Shown in pieces: positions 8,495 through 18,139 of a DNA stretch of 64,000 bases (its first letter is position 1; every line of letters starts with the position of its first letter). The DNA lies in contig NZ_JBIQWA010000001.1 of assembly GCF_046591575.1 (NCBI RefSeq), positions 496,001 to 560,000 of the forward strand. The letters run 5' to 3'. A program made the translations under genes and the position numbers. The notes under the pieces were generated by a model. The model was given only the letters and a program-made list of their open reading frames with translations, made no database searches and had not been told where the DNA came from. This DNA comes from Marivita sp046591575. GTDB taxonomy: Bacteria; Pseudomonadota; Alphaproteobacteria; Rhodobacterales; Rhodobacteraceae.

Positions 8495-8511
8495 TCATGA
8501 ACTGGCTGCGA

Positions 8512-9951
8512 TCACTCGGTCGGCCAGCCACCAATCGCGCGCACTTCGAGGAATTCCTCCAATCCCCAAACACCGCCTTCCCGGCCATTGCCGGATTGCT
8601 TCATGCCACCAAACGGCGCACCTGCACCGCGCCCCTTGCCATTGATATCCACCATACCGGACCGAACCGCCCGCGCCACGCGACGGGCTTTTTCCGGATC
8701 AGAGGTCTGGATGTAATTTGTGAGACCGTAATCCGTGTCATTGGCGATTTCGATGGCCTCGTCTTCGCTGTCAAACGGCATCATCGACAAAACCGGGCCA
8801 AAGATCTCTTCGCGCATGATGGTCATGTCATTGGTGCAATCGGCGAACACCGTTGGCCGCACAAAGAACCCCCGGTTCAACCCATCAGGACGTCCCACAC
8901 CGCCCGCCACCAGACGCGCGCCTTCGTCAATACCTTTCTGGATCAGATCCTGAACCTTGTTGAATTGCATCTCGGATACCAGCGGCCCGATGTGCCGGCC
9001 CTCCTCGGACGCGGCATTGACCTGTGTGGCCTCGGCAGCCGCCTTGGCGTCTTCGACCGCCTGCGCATAGCGTGACCGTTCAACCAACATCCGCGTCGGC
9101 GCGTTGCAGGACTGTCCGGTGTTGTTAAAGCAGCGGATGATACCGTGCTTCACCGCCTTTTCATTCGCATCCGCAAAGACGATGTTGGCACCTTTCCCGC
9201 CCAGCTCAAGGCTCACGCGCTTAATGGTTTCGGCGGCCGCGATGGTGATCGCCTTGCCCGCCCGGGTAGAGCCGGTAAAGCTCACCATATCAACGTCTTG
9301 ATGAGATGACAGCTGACTGCCCACACCCGGACCATCGCCGTTGACCATGTTATAGACACCGGCAGGCACACCCGCCTCATGCATGATTTCCGAAAACAGC
9401 AATCCCGACAGCGGCGATTGTTCAGACGGCTTGAGAACCATCGTACAGCCGGTCGCCAAAGCAGGCACCACCTTGAGCGTGATCTGGTTCATCGGCCAGT
9501 TCCAGGGCGTGATCAACGCACACACGCCAATCGGCTCGTGGATGATATGCGTGTCCTCTTCGCCAGCCCGCAGCGGCGCTTCAAACTCGAAATCCCTCAA
9601 CGCGTCGATAAAGGCCTTGAGATGAAAAGACCCGGTGCCCGATTGCTGGGTTTTCGCCATTTCGATGGGCGCACCCATTTCCCGGCTGATCAATTCAGCC
9701 ATGTCATCCGACCGCCGCAGATACACATCCAGAATGCTTTCCAGCAAATCCAAACGCTCTGCCTTGGACGACAAGCGCCATTTGGGGAACGCGGCTTTGG
9801 CCGCTGCCACGGCCGCATCGGTATCCGCCTGCCCCCCAAGCGAAATCGTCTCGGTGACTTCTTCGGTCGACGGATCGACCACACCAAACTCTTGTCCCGC
9901 CTGCGGCGAGACCCACGCTCCGTTGATATAAAAGTTGCGCGCATGTTCCAT
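8512..9951 (-). CDS. NAD(P)-dependent aldehyde dehydrogenase
   Basis: A 479-aa aldehyde dehydrogenase superfamily enzyme. Seen in order: the cofactor loop PWNWPMNQ (about 148-155), FTGSTRAGKAI (about 225-235), the general-base Glu in LELGGKG (about 250) and the catalytic Cys in GQSCNAPTRM (about 285). A C-terminal EEIFGPVLS and APFGGMKQSGNGREGG follow. The substrate cannot be read from the sequence. It is monocistronic, with its own terminator, and sits downstream of gltB, whose own terminator lies between them. Confidence 0.95.
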   Translation of the reverse strand: MEHARNFYINGAWVSPQAGQEFGVVDPSTEEVTETISLGGQADTDAAVAAAKAAFPKWRLSSKAERLDLLESILDVYLRRSDDMAELISREMGAPIEMAKTQQSGTGSFHLKAFIDALRDFEFEAPLRAGEEDTHIIHEPIGVCALITPWNWPMNQITLKVVPALATGCTMVLKPSEQSPLSGLLFSEIMHEAGVPAGVYNMVNGDGPGVGSQLSSHQDVDMVSFTGSTRAGKAITIAAAETIKRVSLELGGKGANIVFADANEKAVKHGIIRCFNNTGQSCNAPTRMLVERSRYAQAVEDAKAAAEATQVNAASEEGRHIGPLVSEMQFNKVQDLIQKGIDEGARLVAGGVGRPDGLNRGFFVRPTVFADCTNDMTIMREEIFGPVLSMMPFDSEDEAIEIANDTDYGLTNYIQTSDPEKARRVARAVRSGMVDINGKGRGAGAPFGGMKQSGNGREGGVWGLEEFLEVRAIGGWPTE

Positions 9952-10102
9952 GTTGGGCCCTTCCTGCCAGAGGTCGTCGATATATCAACAGACATGCGCC
10001 ACACGCACGCGGCTTGCAATCCGGTTTCGCAATCATTCGCGGTTTTCGCCGACAGGTGACAGCCTCAAAGCCGCTCACCGGTTGACCCAAGATGCTGCCA
10101 AA

Positions 10103-10138
10103 CCGAAAAAAGCCCGGCATTCAGACCGGACTTTTTCT
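10103..10138 (-). terminator. Terminator of gltDB
   Basis: On the reverse strand GAAAAAGTCCGG-TCTGAATG-CCGGGCTTTTTT forms a hairpin with a poly-T tail, 15 bases after the gltB stop. The opposite strand also has a short T-run, so it may act in both directions. Confidence 0.8.
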
Positions 10139-10153
10139 TAAGCTGATACCGAT

Positions 10154-13100
10154 TTATTCCGCCGGGACCGCGTGCTCTTCGATGCCCAGAGGGTGTTCGA
10201 TCTTGTCGAGCATTTCCTTGGGACAAACCTGCACAAAATGGGCAAGCTCAATATCCCAATGCTGCAAAATGTCCTGCGCCTTGCGACTGCCTGTCTCTTC
10301 GACATGCCGCTCGACCAGGCGTTCCAACTGACTGATCCAGTGCTGCTCGGTCACCGGGCAGGTGACGATGCTTTCCATGTTCATCAGCGCCTGCGCTTTG
10401 CCATCAGGATCATAAAGATACGCCATCCCTCCGGTCATGCCCGCGCCGAAATTGGCCCCAATGTCGCCCAGGATAACCGCAACACCCCCGGTCATGTATT
10501 CACACCCGTTGGACCCACAGCCTTCCACGACAACCTTCGCACCTGAATTGCGAACCGCGAACCGCTCGCCTGCGCGACCAGCCGCAAAAAGATACCCATC
10601 GGTCGCGCCATACAAAACGGTGTTGCCAATGATCGTATTGTCTGCAGCCACCAAAGGCGACATCATCGGCGGCCGCACAACAATTGTGCCACCGGACAGC
10701 CCCTTGCCGACATAATCATTCGCATCGCCTGACACTTCCAGTTTCAGGCCAGGTGCCGCGAACGCACCCAGCGACTGACCCGCCGATCCGGTCAGTTTCA
10801 CCGTCAAATGGTTCGGCTGAAGCGCGTTGCGCATACCGAACGACTTTACGATGTGGCTCGATGTGCGTGTGCCAACGGTTCGATCCGTATTCTGCACCGC
10901 ATAGGACAGCTGCATCTTCTCGCCCTCTTCTAGGAACCGCGCCGCATCGCGCACGATTTCCGCATCAAGCGTATCGGGCACCGCATTGCGCGGCTTGTTG
11001 CGGTCATAGACGATGTCGTCAGACCCATCGACGCGGATCAACAGCGGGTTGAGGTCCAGATCGTCCAGGTGATCCGACCCGCGCGACACCTGGGACAACA
11101 GGTCCGCCCGGCCAATCACCTCGTCAATCGACCGCGCACCGATAGAGGCCAGCACTTCCCGCACTTCCTGCGCGTAGAACGTGATCAGGTTCACAACCTT
11201 GTCCGCGTTCCCGGTGAACTTCGCCCGCAGCTCTTCATCCTGCGTACACACGCCAACGGGACAGGTGTTCGACTGGCACTGGCGCACCATGATGCAGCCC
11301 ATCGCGATCAGCGCGGCGGTGCCGATGCCATATTCCTCGGCCCCCATCATTGCCGCCATGACGATGTCGCGCCCGGTGCGCAAACCGCCATCGGTGCGCA
11401 ACGTCACGCGGGAGCGCAGGTTGTTCATCGACAGAACCTGATGCGCCTCGGTCAGCCCCATCTCCCACGGCAGACCAGCGTATTTGATGCTGGTCGCGGG
11501 CGAGGCCCCCGTACCGCCATTGTGACCAGAGATCAGGATCACATCGGCCTTGGCCTTCGCCACGCCGGCGGCAATCGTGCCCACACCCGAGGACGCCACC
11601 AGCTTCACCGTTACCTTGCAGCGCGGATTGATCTGCTTGAGGTCGTAGATCAGCTGCGCAAGGTCTTCGATCGAGTAGATATCGTGGTGCGGCGGCGGTG
11701 AGATCAGCGTCACACCCTTGGTCGAATGCCGCAGGCGGGCGATCAGGTCCGTCACCTTCATCCCCGGCAATTGACCGCCCTCGCCGGGCTTGGCCCCTTG
11801 CGCGACCTTGATCTCAAGCTCTTCGCACTGGTTCAGGTATTCGGCGGTCACGCCAAAGCGGCCCGACGCCACCTGCTTGATCTTCGCAGACGGGTTGTCG
11901 CCATTCGGCTCCGGCACAAAATGCGCCGGGTCTTCGCCGCCCTCGCCGCTGTCAGACTTCGCGCCAATTCGGTTCATCGCCACATTCAGCGTTTTGTGCG
12001 CCTCGGGCGACAGCGCGCCCAGCGACATGCCCGGCGTCACGAACCGCTTGCGGATCGAGGTGATGGATTCCACCTCTTCAATATTGATCGGCTCCCCAAT
12101 GGGCTTGATCGCCAGCAGATCGCGCAAATGGATCGGCGGGTTCGCCTGCATCGCCTTGGAATAGGTCTTCCAAAGCTCATAGGACGCCTTGTTGCACGCC
12201 ATCTGCATCAGGTGCATCGACTGCGCGCCCCAAGCATGAGTCTCGCCCGATTTGCGCGCCTTATAGAAGCCGCCGATGGGCAACACGTCTTGTCCCCCCC
12301 GGAAGCCCAGCGCGTGAATTTCCTCGGCCTTACGCTGCAGACCCAGCAGACCAATCCCCGAAATGCGGCTCAGCATGCCCGGGAAATACTCCGCGCACAT
12401 CGCACGGCTCAGGCCCACAGCCTCGAAATTCAGACCTCCGCGATACGAGGAAATCACCGAAATCCCCATCTTCGACATGATCTTGAGCAAGCCCTGATCG
12501 ACAGCATCGCGGTACTTCGCAACCGCTTCGGTCAGAGAAATATCCAGCAAGCCACGATTGATCCGATCCGCCAGCGAATCCTCGGCAAGATAGGCATTCA
12601 CAACAGTGGCCCCGGCCCCGATCAGCACCGCAAAGTAATGCGGGTCGATACATTCGGCAGACCGGACATTCAGGGATGTGAACGTCCGCAACCCCTTGCG
12701 CGTCAGGTGACTGTGCACGGCACTGGTGGCCAGGATCATCGGCATTGCGACTTTATCCGTTCCGCAATGCTCATCGGTCAGGATGATATGCCCGGCCCCA
12801 GACCGTACCGCATCCTCCGCTTCGGACCGCACCCGTTCAAGCGCGCGTTGCAGCGCACCCTGATCACCACCCGCCGGGAAGGTACAATCAATCTCGCACA
12901 GACCAGCAGAGAAATGCGTGGTCATTTCCTTGAACTGCGCATTGCCCACAAACGGGCTGTCCAGAACAATGATCTCGGTTTGCGCGCTCGACTCGTCCAA
13001 CACGTTCTTGAGGTTCCCAAACCGCGTCTTAAGGCTCATCACGCGGTATTCGCGCAATGAATCAATCGGCGGGTTTGTCACCTGAGAGAAATTCTGCCGG

Positions 13101-14692
13101 AAATAATGCGACAGCGGACGGTACTTCTTGGACAAAACCGCAGACGGCGTGTCGTCGCCCATGGACGCCAACGTCTCTTTCCCATCTTCGGCCATCGGCG
13201 CAAGGATCTGCTCCAGCTCTTCGATGGTATAGCCTGCCGCAATCTGACGGCGGCGCAAGTCCGCCCCCTCGAACATCGGTTGTTCGGTTACGGCCGCAAG
13301 TGCGTTGTCCAATTCGTTGATCTTGCCCACCCAGTCGCCAAAGGGCTGGGCTGCGGCCAGTTTGTCCTTGATCTCTGTGTCGTGGTAAAGCTTGCCCTCT
13401 TGCATATCCACAGCCAGCAACTGCCCCGGCCCAAGCGCGCCCTTTTCGCGCACGGTGGCCTCGTCAATCGGCACCATCCCGGCCTCAGAGCCCGCAATCA
13501 GCAGCCCATCGCCGGTCACGACATAGCGCATCGGACGCAGCCCGTTCCGGTCAAGCCCGGCACAGACCCAGCGACCATCGGTCATGGCAAGCGCAGCAGG
13601 GCCGTCCCAAGGCTCCATCACCGAGTTGCAGTAAGAATACATATCCCGCCACGCCTGCGGCAGCTCAATCGCCTGCTTGGACCAGGATTCAGGGATCAGC
13701 ATTGTCTTCGCCATCGGCGCATTGCGCCCCGCGCGCACCAGCACTTCGAACACCGCATCGAGCGCCGCCGAATCCGACGCGCCATTGGCGATGATCGGCT
13801 TGATGTCTTCCGCCATGTCGCCAAACGCGCCTGAGGCCATTCGGATCTCGTGGCTTTTCATCCAGTTGACGTTGCCCTTGAGCGTGTTGATCTCACCATT
13901 ATGCGCCAACATACGGAAGGGCTGGGCCAGCCACCACTGCGGGAAGGTGTTGGTTGAATAGCGCTGGTGATAGATCGCAAAGGCGCTCTCGAACCGTTCG
14001 TCCTGCAAGTCTGGATAAAACTCCGCCACCTGTTCGGCCAGCATCATGCCCTTATAGATGATCGACCGGCAAGACAGCGACGCGATGTAAAGCTGCCCGA
14101 TACCAGCCGCGCCCGCCGCCTTTTCGATGCGGCGGCGGATGACATAGAGCTCACGCTCGAACGTCTCTTCATCGACACCCTTGGAATTGGAAATCAGGAT
14201 CTGCTCAATCTCGGGCCGCGTCGCGTTTGCCTTTTCGCCCAGACAGTCAATGCTGACAGGCACATGCCGCCAGCCATAGATGTAGTACCCCATGCGCAGC
14301 ACTTCGGTCTCGACAATCGTGCGGCAGGTTTCCTGCGCACCAAAATCGGTCCGCGGCAGAAAGACCTGCCCCACCGCGACGAACTCGTTCTTGCGCGGCT
14401 CGTGTCCGGTGCGCTTGATTTGATCGTAAAAGAACGACACGGGGATCTGCACATGAATACCCGCGCCATCGCCCGTCATGCCATCGGCATCCACAGCGCC
14501 CCGGTGCCAGATCGCCTTGAGCGCATCAATGCCCGCCTCAACCACTTTGCGGCTCGGCTTGCCGTCGAGGGACACCACAAGCCCCACCCCGCAGGACGAA
14601 TGCTCTTCTTCCTCGGAATAGAGACCGTTCTCGGCCAGCCATTTCCGCTTGGCTTCCTCGGCCGCCGCCCAGTTCGCATCATATTTGGTCAT
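10154..14692 (-). CDS. gltB: Glutamate synthase (NADPH) large subunit
   Basis: A 1512-aa alpha subunit of NADPH-GOGAT. It hydrolyses glutamine, channels ammonia and makes glutamate from 2-oxoglutarate. The N-terminal class II amidotransferase begins at the Cys of HSSCGVGLV (residue 34) after a short propeptide that should be cleaved. The central and FMN domains (about 800-1200) include the ISGHNGGTGASP segment and a cysteine-rich CIMVRQCQSNTCPVGVC cluster for the 3Fe-4S centre. The beta-helix domain closes the protein (GSNGCEYMTGG, GANFGAGMTGG). It is co-transcribed with gltD, with a 54-base gap. Confidence 0.98.
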   Translation of the reverse strand: MTKYDANWAAAEEAKRKWLAENGLYSEEEEHSSCGVGLVVSLDGKPSRKVVEAGIDALKAIWHRGAVDADGMTGDGAGIHVQIPVSFFYDQIKRTGHEPRKNEFVAVGQVFLPRTDFGAQETCRTIVETEVLRMGYYIYGWRHVPVSIDCLGEKANATRPEIEQILISNSKGVDEETFERELYVIRRRIEKAAGAAGIGQLYIASLSCRSIIYKGMMLAEQVAEFYPDLQDERFESAFAIYHQRYSTNTFPQWWLAQPFRMLAHNGEINTLKGNVNWMKSHEIRMASGAFGDMAEDIKPIIANGASDSAALDAVFEVLVRAGRNAPMAKTMLIPESWSKQAIELPQAWRDMYSYCNSVMEPWDGPAALAMTDGRWVCAGLDRNGLRPMRYVVTGDGLLIAGSEAGMVPIDEATVREKGALGPGQLLAVDMQEGKLYHDTEIKDKLAAAQPFGDWVGKINELDNALAAVTEQPMFEGADLRRRQIAAGYTIEELEQILAPMAEDGKETLASMGDDTPSAVLSKKYRPLSHYFRQNFSQVTNPPIDSLREYRVMSLKTRFGNLKNVLDESSAQTEIIVLDSPFVGNAQFKEMTTHFSAGLCEIDCTFPAGGDQGALQRALERVRSEAEDAVRSGAGHIILTDEHCGTDKVAMPMILATSAVHSHLTRKGLRTFTSLNVRSAECIDPHYFAVLIGAGATVVNAYLAEDSLADRINRGLLDISLTEAVAKYRDAVDQGLLKIMSKMGISVISSYRGGLNFEAVGLSRAMCAEYFPGMLSRISGIGLLGLQRKAEEIHALGFRGGQDVLPIGGFYKARKSGETHAWGAQSMHLMQMACNKASYELWKTYSKAMQANPPIHLRDLLAIKPIGEPINIEEVESITSIRKRFVTPGMSLGALSPEAHKTLNVAMNRIGAKSDSGEGGEDPAHFVPEPNGDNPSAKIKQVASGRFGVTAEYLNQCEELEIKVAQGAKPGEGGQLPGMKVTDLIARLRHSTKGVTLISPPPHHDIYSIEDLAQLIYDLKQINPRCKVTVKLVASSGVGTIAAGVAKAKADVILISGHNGGTGASPATSIKYAGLPWEMGLTEAHQVLSMNNLRSRVTLRTDGGLRTGRDIVMAAMMGAEEYGIGTAALIAMGCIMVRQCQSNTCPVGVCTQDEELRAKFTGNADKVVNLITFYAQEVREVLASIGARSIDEVIGRADLLSQVSRGSDHLDDLDLNPLLIRVDGSDDIVYDRNKPRNAVPDTLDAEIVRDAARFLEEGEKMQLSYAVQNTDRTVGTRTSSHIVKSFGMRNALQPNHLTVKLTGSAGQSLGAFAAPGLKLEVSGDANDYVGKGLSGGTIVVRPPMMSPLVAADNTIIGNTVLYGATDGYLFAAGRAGERFAVRNSGAKVVVEGCGSNGCEYMTGGVAVILGDIGANFGAGMTGGMAYLYDPDGKAQALMNMESIVTCPVTEQHWISQLERLVERHVEETGSRKAQDILQHWDIELAHFVQVCPKEMLDKIEHPLGIEEHAVPAE

Positions 14693-14746
14693 GTTCTCTC
14701 CCTCCTCAGGGGCCGGTGGCGCGCGCTTGGCGGCCCGGCTTATTGT

Positions 14747-16180
14747 TTATTCTGCGGCAACGGCGCTGGTGCTATTGAACCGCTCAAGGATCGCCTCGGC
14801 GCAGTCGCGTCCATCACGGATCGCCCAAACGACCAGCGATGCACCGCGCACGATATCGCCGACGGCGTAGACGCCCGGCAGGTCCGTCGCACCTGTGGTA
14901 AACTCGGCCTTTACCGTGCCCCAGCGTGTTACGGCCAGTTCCGGCGCGCCCCAAAGTGTCGGCAACGCCTCGGCCTCAAAACCCAGCGCCTTGATGACCA
15001 GATCGGCAGGCTCCACGTAGTCGGATCCCTCGATCACCTCGGGCATCTGCCGCCCGGTCGCATCCGGCAGGCCCAGGCGCATCCGCTGGACCATCACACC
15101 CTCGACCGGCTCACCGACAAAGCCCTTGGGCGCGGTCAGCCACTCAAACTGCACGCCCTCTTCCTCGGCGTTCTGCACTTCGCGCTGAGACCCCGGCATG
15201 TTTGCCCGGTCGCGGCGGTAAAGGCACTTCACCGACGTCGCGCCCTGACGGATCGCCGTGCGCACGCAGTCCATCGCCGTGTCGCCGCCACCGATGACAA
15301 CAACGCGCTTGCCCTCGGCGTTCAACTCTCCGCTGTCGAACTCGGGCACATCGTCGCCAAAGCTCTTGCGGTTCGACGCCGTCAGATAATCCAGCGCCTT
15401 GACGATCCCGTCCGCGCCAGAGCCCGGCCCCGCCAGATCGCGCGATTTGTAAACGCCCGTGGCGATGATGACCGCGCCATGCTTGGCGCGAATGTCCTGA
15501 AACGAGATATCTTCGCCCACATTGCAATTCAGCTCAAACGTGACGCCCCCCAGCTCAAGCTGCTCGTTGCGCCGCATGACAACGGGCTTCTCAAGCTTGA
15601 AGCCGGGAATGCCGTAAGTCAGCAACCCACCCGCACGGTCATAGCGGTCGTAAACAGTCACCTGCACCCCCTGGCGGCGCAGCACATCGGCGGCGGCCAG
15701 ACCGCCCGGTCCGGCACCGATAATGCCAACCGACTCCGCCCGCTCCTGCGCGGGTTTGATCGGCTTGACCCAGCCTTCTTCCCAGGCGGTGTCGGTGATG
15801 TATTTCTCGACCGACCCGATGGTCACAGTGCCATGACCCGACGTTTCGATCACGCAATTGCCTTCACACAGGCGGTCCTGAGGGCAGATGCGGCCACAAA
15901 TCTCGGGGAAGGTGTTGGTGGCTTGCGACACTTCATAGGCCTCCTGCAACCGCCCCTCAGCGGTGAGGCGCAGCCAGTCGGGGATGTTGTTGTGCAGCGG
16001 GCAATGCGTCTGGCAATAGGGCACGCCGCATTGCGAACAGCGGCTTGCCTGTTCCTTGGCTTTCGCATCCGCGTATTCGGCGTAAATCTCATGGAAGTCC
16101 TCGCGCCGCTCTTCTGCATCGCGTTTTGCAGGCATATCGCGTTCAACCTGCACAAACTTCAACATCGGCTGTTTGGCCAT
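14747..16180 (-). CDS. gltD: Glutamate synthase small subunit
   Basis: The beta subunit of NADPH-GOGAT passes electrons from NADPH through FAD and Fe-S clusters to the large subunit. The N-terminus holds the cysteine motifs CSQCGVPYCQTHCP (about 40-53) and CGRICPQDRLCEGNC (about 93-107). A FAD-binding GAGPGGLAAADVLRRQG and a NADPH-binding VIGGGDTAMDCVRTA follow. The length of 477 aa is standard. A ribosome binding site (GGAAGGA) precedes the ATG. The gene is divergent from uppP across a region holding a strong palindrome. Confidence 0.98.
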   Translation of the reverse strand: MAKQPMLKFVQVERDMPAKRDAEERREDFHEIYAEYADAKAKEQASRCSQCGVPYCQTHCPLHNNIPDWLRLTAEGRLQEAYEVSQATNTFPEICGRICPQDRLCEGNCVIETSGHGTVTIGSVEKYITDTAWEEGWVKPIKPAQERAESVGIIGAGPGGLAAADVLRRQGVQVTVYDRYDRAGGLLTYGIPGFKLEKPVVMRRNEQLELGGVTFELNCNVGEDISFQDIRAKHGAVIIATGVYKSRDLAGPGSGADGIVKALDYLTASNRKSFGDDVPEFDSGELNAEGKRVVVIGGGDTAMDCVRTAIRQGATSVKCLYRRDRANMPGSQREVQNAEEEGVQFEWLTAPKGFVGEPVEGVMVQRMRLGLPDATGRQMPEVIEGSDYVEPADLVIKALGFEAEALPTLWGAPELAVTRWGTVKAEFTTGATDLPGVYAVGDIVRGASLVVWAIRDGRDCAEAILERFNSTSAVAAE

Positions 16181-16305
16181 GGCGGATGTCCTTCCTTATT
16201 TGACGTTTGGCTTCACTACAGAATTGTTCGCAGAAATAAAAGTAAATTATGCTGACCTATTTCGCACTTTTTTGCCGACACTGCATCGACTTCACGCCGC
16301 AATGC

Positions 16306-16340
16306 AGCTAAATTAGGTCCGATCCGGACTTAATTTAGCT
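16306..16340. promoter_or_regulatory. 35-base near-perfect palindrome between gltD and uppP
   Basis: The arms AGCTAAATTA (16306-16315) and TAATTTAGCT (16331-16340) are perfect reverse complements. They enclose GTCCG-ATC-CGGAC, with a single G/T mismatch between inner and outer arms. It sits 126 bases before gltD and 61 before uppP, in the divergent promoter region. It may be a regulator-binding dyad or a transcribed hairpin. No U-tract follows on either strand, which argues against a terminator. Confidence 0.6.
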
Positions 16341-16400
16341 CTTTCGCCTGATTTATATGGCTTTATACCCGTCGATGATGTTGATCATGGACGGCCCGAC

Positions 16401-17204
16401 ATGGCATTGACCCACCTGCTCATTCTGGCGCTTGTCCAGGGCATCACCGAATTCCTGCCAATCTCAAGCTCCGGTCACCTCATTCTGCTGCCGAATCTCA
16501 TCGGCGCACAGGATCAGGGCCAGATCATTGATGTCGCCGTGCATGTCGGCACCCTGTTCGCTGTGGTTTTGTATTTCCGTTCAGATGTAAAAAACGTCAG
16601 CCACGGCATGACCCGCCTTCTGCGCGGAAAAATCGACACCCAGGGCGCGTTCTGGGCGCTCTGCCTGATCATTGCGACAATCCCGGTCATTCTCCTCGGC
16701 CTCGTCCTCAAACTCACCGGATGGACCGAGGCGCTCCGCTCGGTTGCCGTCATCGGCTGGGCCATGCTGATCTTCGGCCTTGTGCTGTACTGGGCCGATC
16801 AAACCGGCCCCACCATCAAAAAGGCCACAAGCTGGAGCCTGCGCGACGCGGTTATCATGGGACTCTGGCAGGCGCTGGCCCTCATCCCCGGCACCTCGCG
16901 CTCGGGCATCACGATCACCGCCGGACGCCAACTTGGCTATGACCGGACCAGCGCCGCACGGCTGGCGATGCTGATGTCGATCCCGACAATCATCGCCTCA
17001 GGCACCCTCATCGGGGTCGAGGTGATCCAGACCGCCAACATGGCCGCCGCCCGAGACGGCGCAATCGCCGCCGTTTTCGCGTTTTTCGCCGCTCTCGCAG
17101 CACTCGCTCTGATGTTCAGACTTCTGAAATCCGTCAGCTTCACGCCCTACGTGATCTATCGCGTGATTCTCGGCATCATCCTGTTGATCATCGCCTATAC
17201 CTGA
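16401..17204 (+). CDS. uppP: Undecaprenyl-diphosphatase
   Basis: A membrane enzyme (BacA family) that dephosphorylates undecaprenyl pyrophosphate to recycle the lipid carrier for cell-wall synthesis. Both family signatures are present: FLPISSSGHLILLP near residues 19-32 and PGTSRSGITITAGR near 162-175. About eight hydrophobic helices follow the expected pattern. The length of 267 aa is normal. It is divergent from gltD and convergent with rlmH, with a repeat between. Confidence 0.97.
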   Translation: MALTHLLILALVQGITEFLPISSSGHLILLPNLIGAQDQGQIIDVAVHVGTLFAVVLYFRSDVKNVSHGMTRLLRGKIDTQGAFWALCLIIATIPVILLGLVLKLTGWTEALRSVAVIGWAMLIFGLVLYWADQTGPTIKKATSWSLRDAVIMGLWQALALIPGTSRSGITITAGRQLGYDRTSAARLAMLMSIPTIIASGTLIGVEVIQTANMAAARDGAIAAVFAFFAALAALALMFRLLKSVSFTPYVIYRVILGIILLIIAYT

Positions 17205-17211
17205 CATCGCA

Positions 17212-17275
17212 TAGCTTGTTTCTTTGGGCCTCAAATACCTCGGGGAGCCCGAGGGCCAGCGCCCCTCGGACCTGT
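17212..17275. repeat. Dispersed palindromic repeat, copy 3
   Basis: The hairpin CCGAGGG (17249-17255) / CCCTCGG (17263-17269) is preceded on the plus strand by GCCTCAAATACCTCGGGGAG. Its reverse complement (CCCCGAGGTATTTGAGG) matches the A/T-rich block of copies 1 and 2. It lies between the convergent uppP and rlmH. Confidence 0.7.
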
Positions 17276-17299
17276 CCAACGAAAACCCCAATGCCAATC

Positions 17300-17773
17300 T
17301 TAAACCCGATGATACGGTCCGCCAGCCGCAATAGATGCCGCGCGATACAATTGCTCGGCAAGCATCACCCGGACCAATTTGTGCGGCCAAACCATTTTGC
17401 CGAATGACAACAAAAAATCAGCCTCACCGCGCAGGGACGGATCTATCCCATCCGCCCCGCCGATAACAAACGTGATGTCAGATCGGCCTTGATCAGCCCA
17501 TATTTGCAATTTCTTTGAAAAATCCGGCGATGACAAAAGGCTGCCGCGCTCGTCCAGACAGACCATAACAGTACCCGAGGGCAACGCGCCACGCAAAAGC
17601 GCAGCCTCAGCCGCCATCCCACCGTTCTTCTTGTCCTCAAGCTCGGTTTCGCCACCAAAGCGCCAGCCAAGCCCGCGTCCCGTCTGGTCGAACCGCGCAA
17701 GATAATCATCCACCAGCGCACGCTCTTCAGAGCGGCCCGCAAGCCGCCCCATCGCGCGCAAATGCACCCGCAT
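17300..17773 (-). CDS. rlmH: 23S rRNA (pseudouridine1915-N3)-methyltransferase RlmH
   Basis: A SPOUT-class methyltransferase that modifies pseudouridine 1915 in helix 69 of 23S rRNA. The C-terminal knot region shows FVIGGADGIDPSLR (about 103-116), then LSFGKMVWPHKLVRVMLAEQLYRA and the terminal PYHRV. Together these are diagnostic of the family. The length of 157 aa is normal. It follows the rsfS stop with no intervening base, so the two ribosome-associated genes form one operon. Confidence 0.97.
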   Translation of the reverse strand: MRVHLRAMGRLAGRSEERALVDDYLARFDQTGRGLGWRFGGETELEDKKNGGMAAEAALLRGALPSGTVMVCLDERGSLLSSPDFSKKLQIWADQGRSDITFVIGGADGIDPSLRGEADFLLSFGKMVWPHKLVRVMLAEQLYRAASIAAGGPYHRV

Positions 17774-18139
17774 TCAGCTGGTCCGCGCTTCCCCCGCAGG
17801 AAGCCACATCTTTTCCAACTGATAAAACTCGCGCACTTCGGGCCGGAAAATATGCACAATCACATCTCCGGTATCAATCAACACCCAATCGCCGGTGTCC
17901 TTGCCCTCAACCTTGGACAAGATACCCCGCTCCGTTTTGAGCATATCCATCAGCTTTTCCGCCAATGCAGACACCTGGCGCGTTGATCGCCCCGAACAGA
18001 TGACCATATGGTCACCCATGGATGATTTACCGCGCAGATCAATCTGCACGATGTCTTCGGCTTTGTTGTCATCAAGTTCAGAAAGAATCGCCGCGAGCGT
18101 CGCATCGCTGGCTGATCCGTGTGCGTGTGTGCCGGTCAT
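17774..18139 (-). CDS. rsfS: Ribosome silencing factor RsfS
   Basis: Binds ribosomal protein L14 and blocks subunit joining when nutrients are scarce. Family signatures: DNKAEDIVQIDLRGKSSMGDHMVICSGRS is spread over residues 24-52, then GDWVLIDTGDVIVHIF and REFYQLEKMW near the C-terminus. The frame is open to 18250, but the ATG at 18139 gives the usual length (121 aa). That ATG overlaps the stop of a short upstream ORF with a strong ribosome binding site, so translation is probably coupled to it. Confidence 0.92.
   Translation of the reverse strand: MTGTHAHGSASDATLAAILSELDDNKAEDIVQIDLRGKSSMGDHMVICSGRSTRQVSALAEKLMDMLKTERGILSKVEGKDTGDWVLIDTGDVIVHIFRPEVREFYQLEKMWLPAGEARTS

Noticed and set aside
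13967..16255. A 762-codon open frame on the plus strand, antisense to gltB and gltD and crossing their gap
   Set aside because: It lies wholly opposite two certain genes in a GC-rich genome, where antisense frames stay open by codon bias. The protein shows no recognisable domain.
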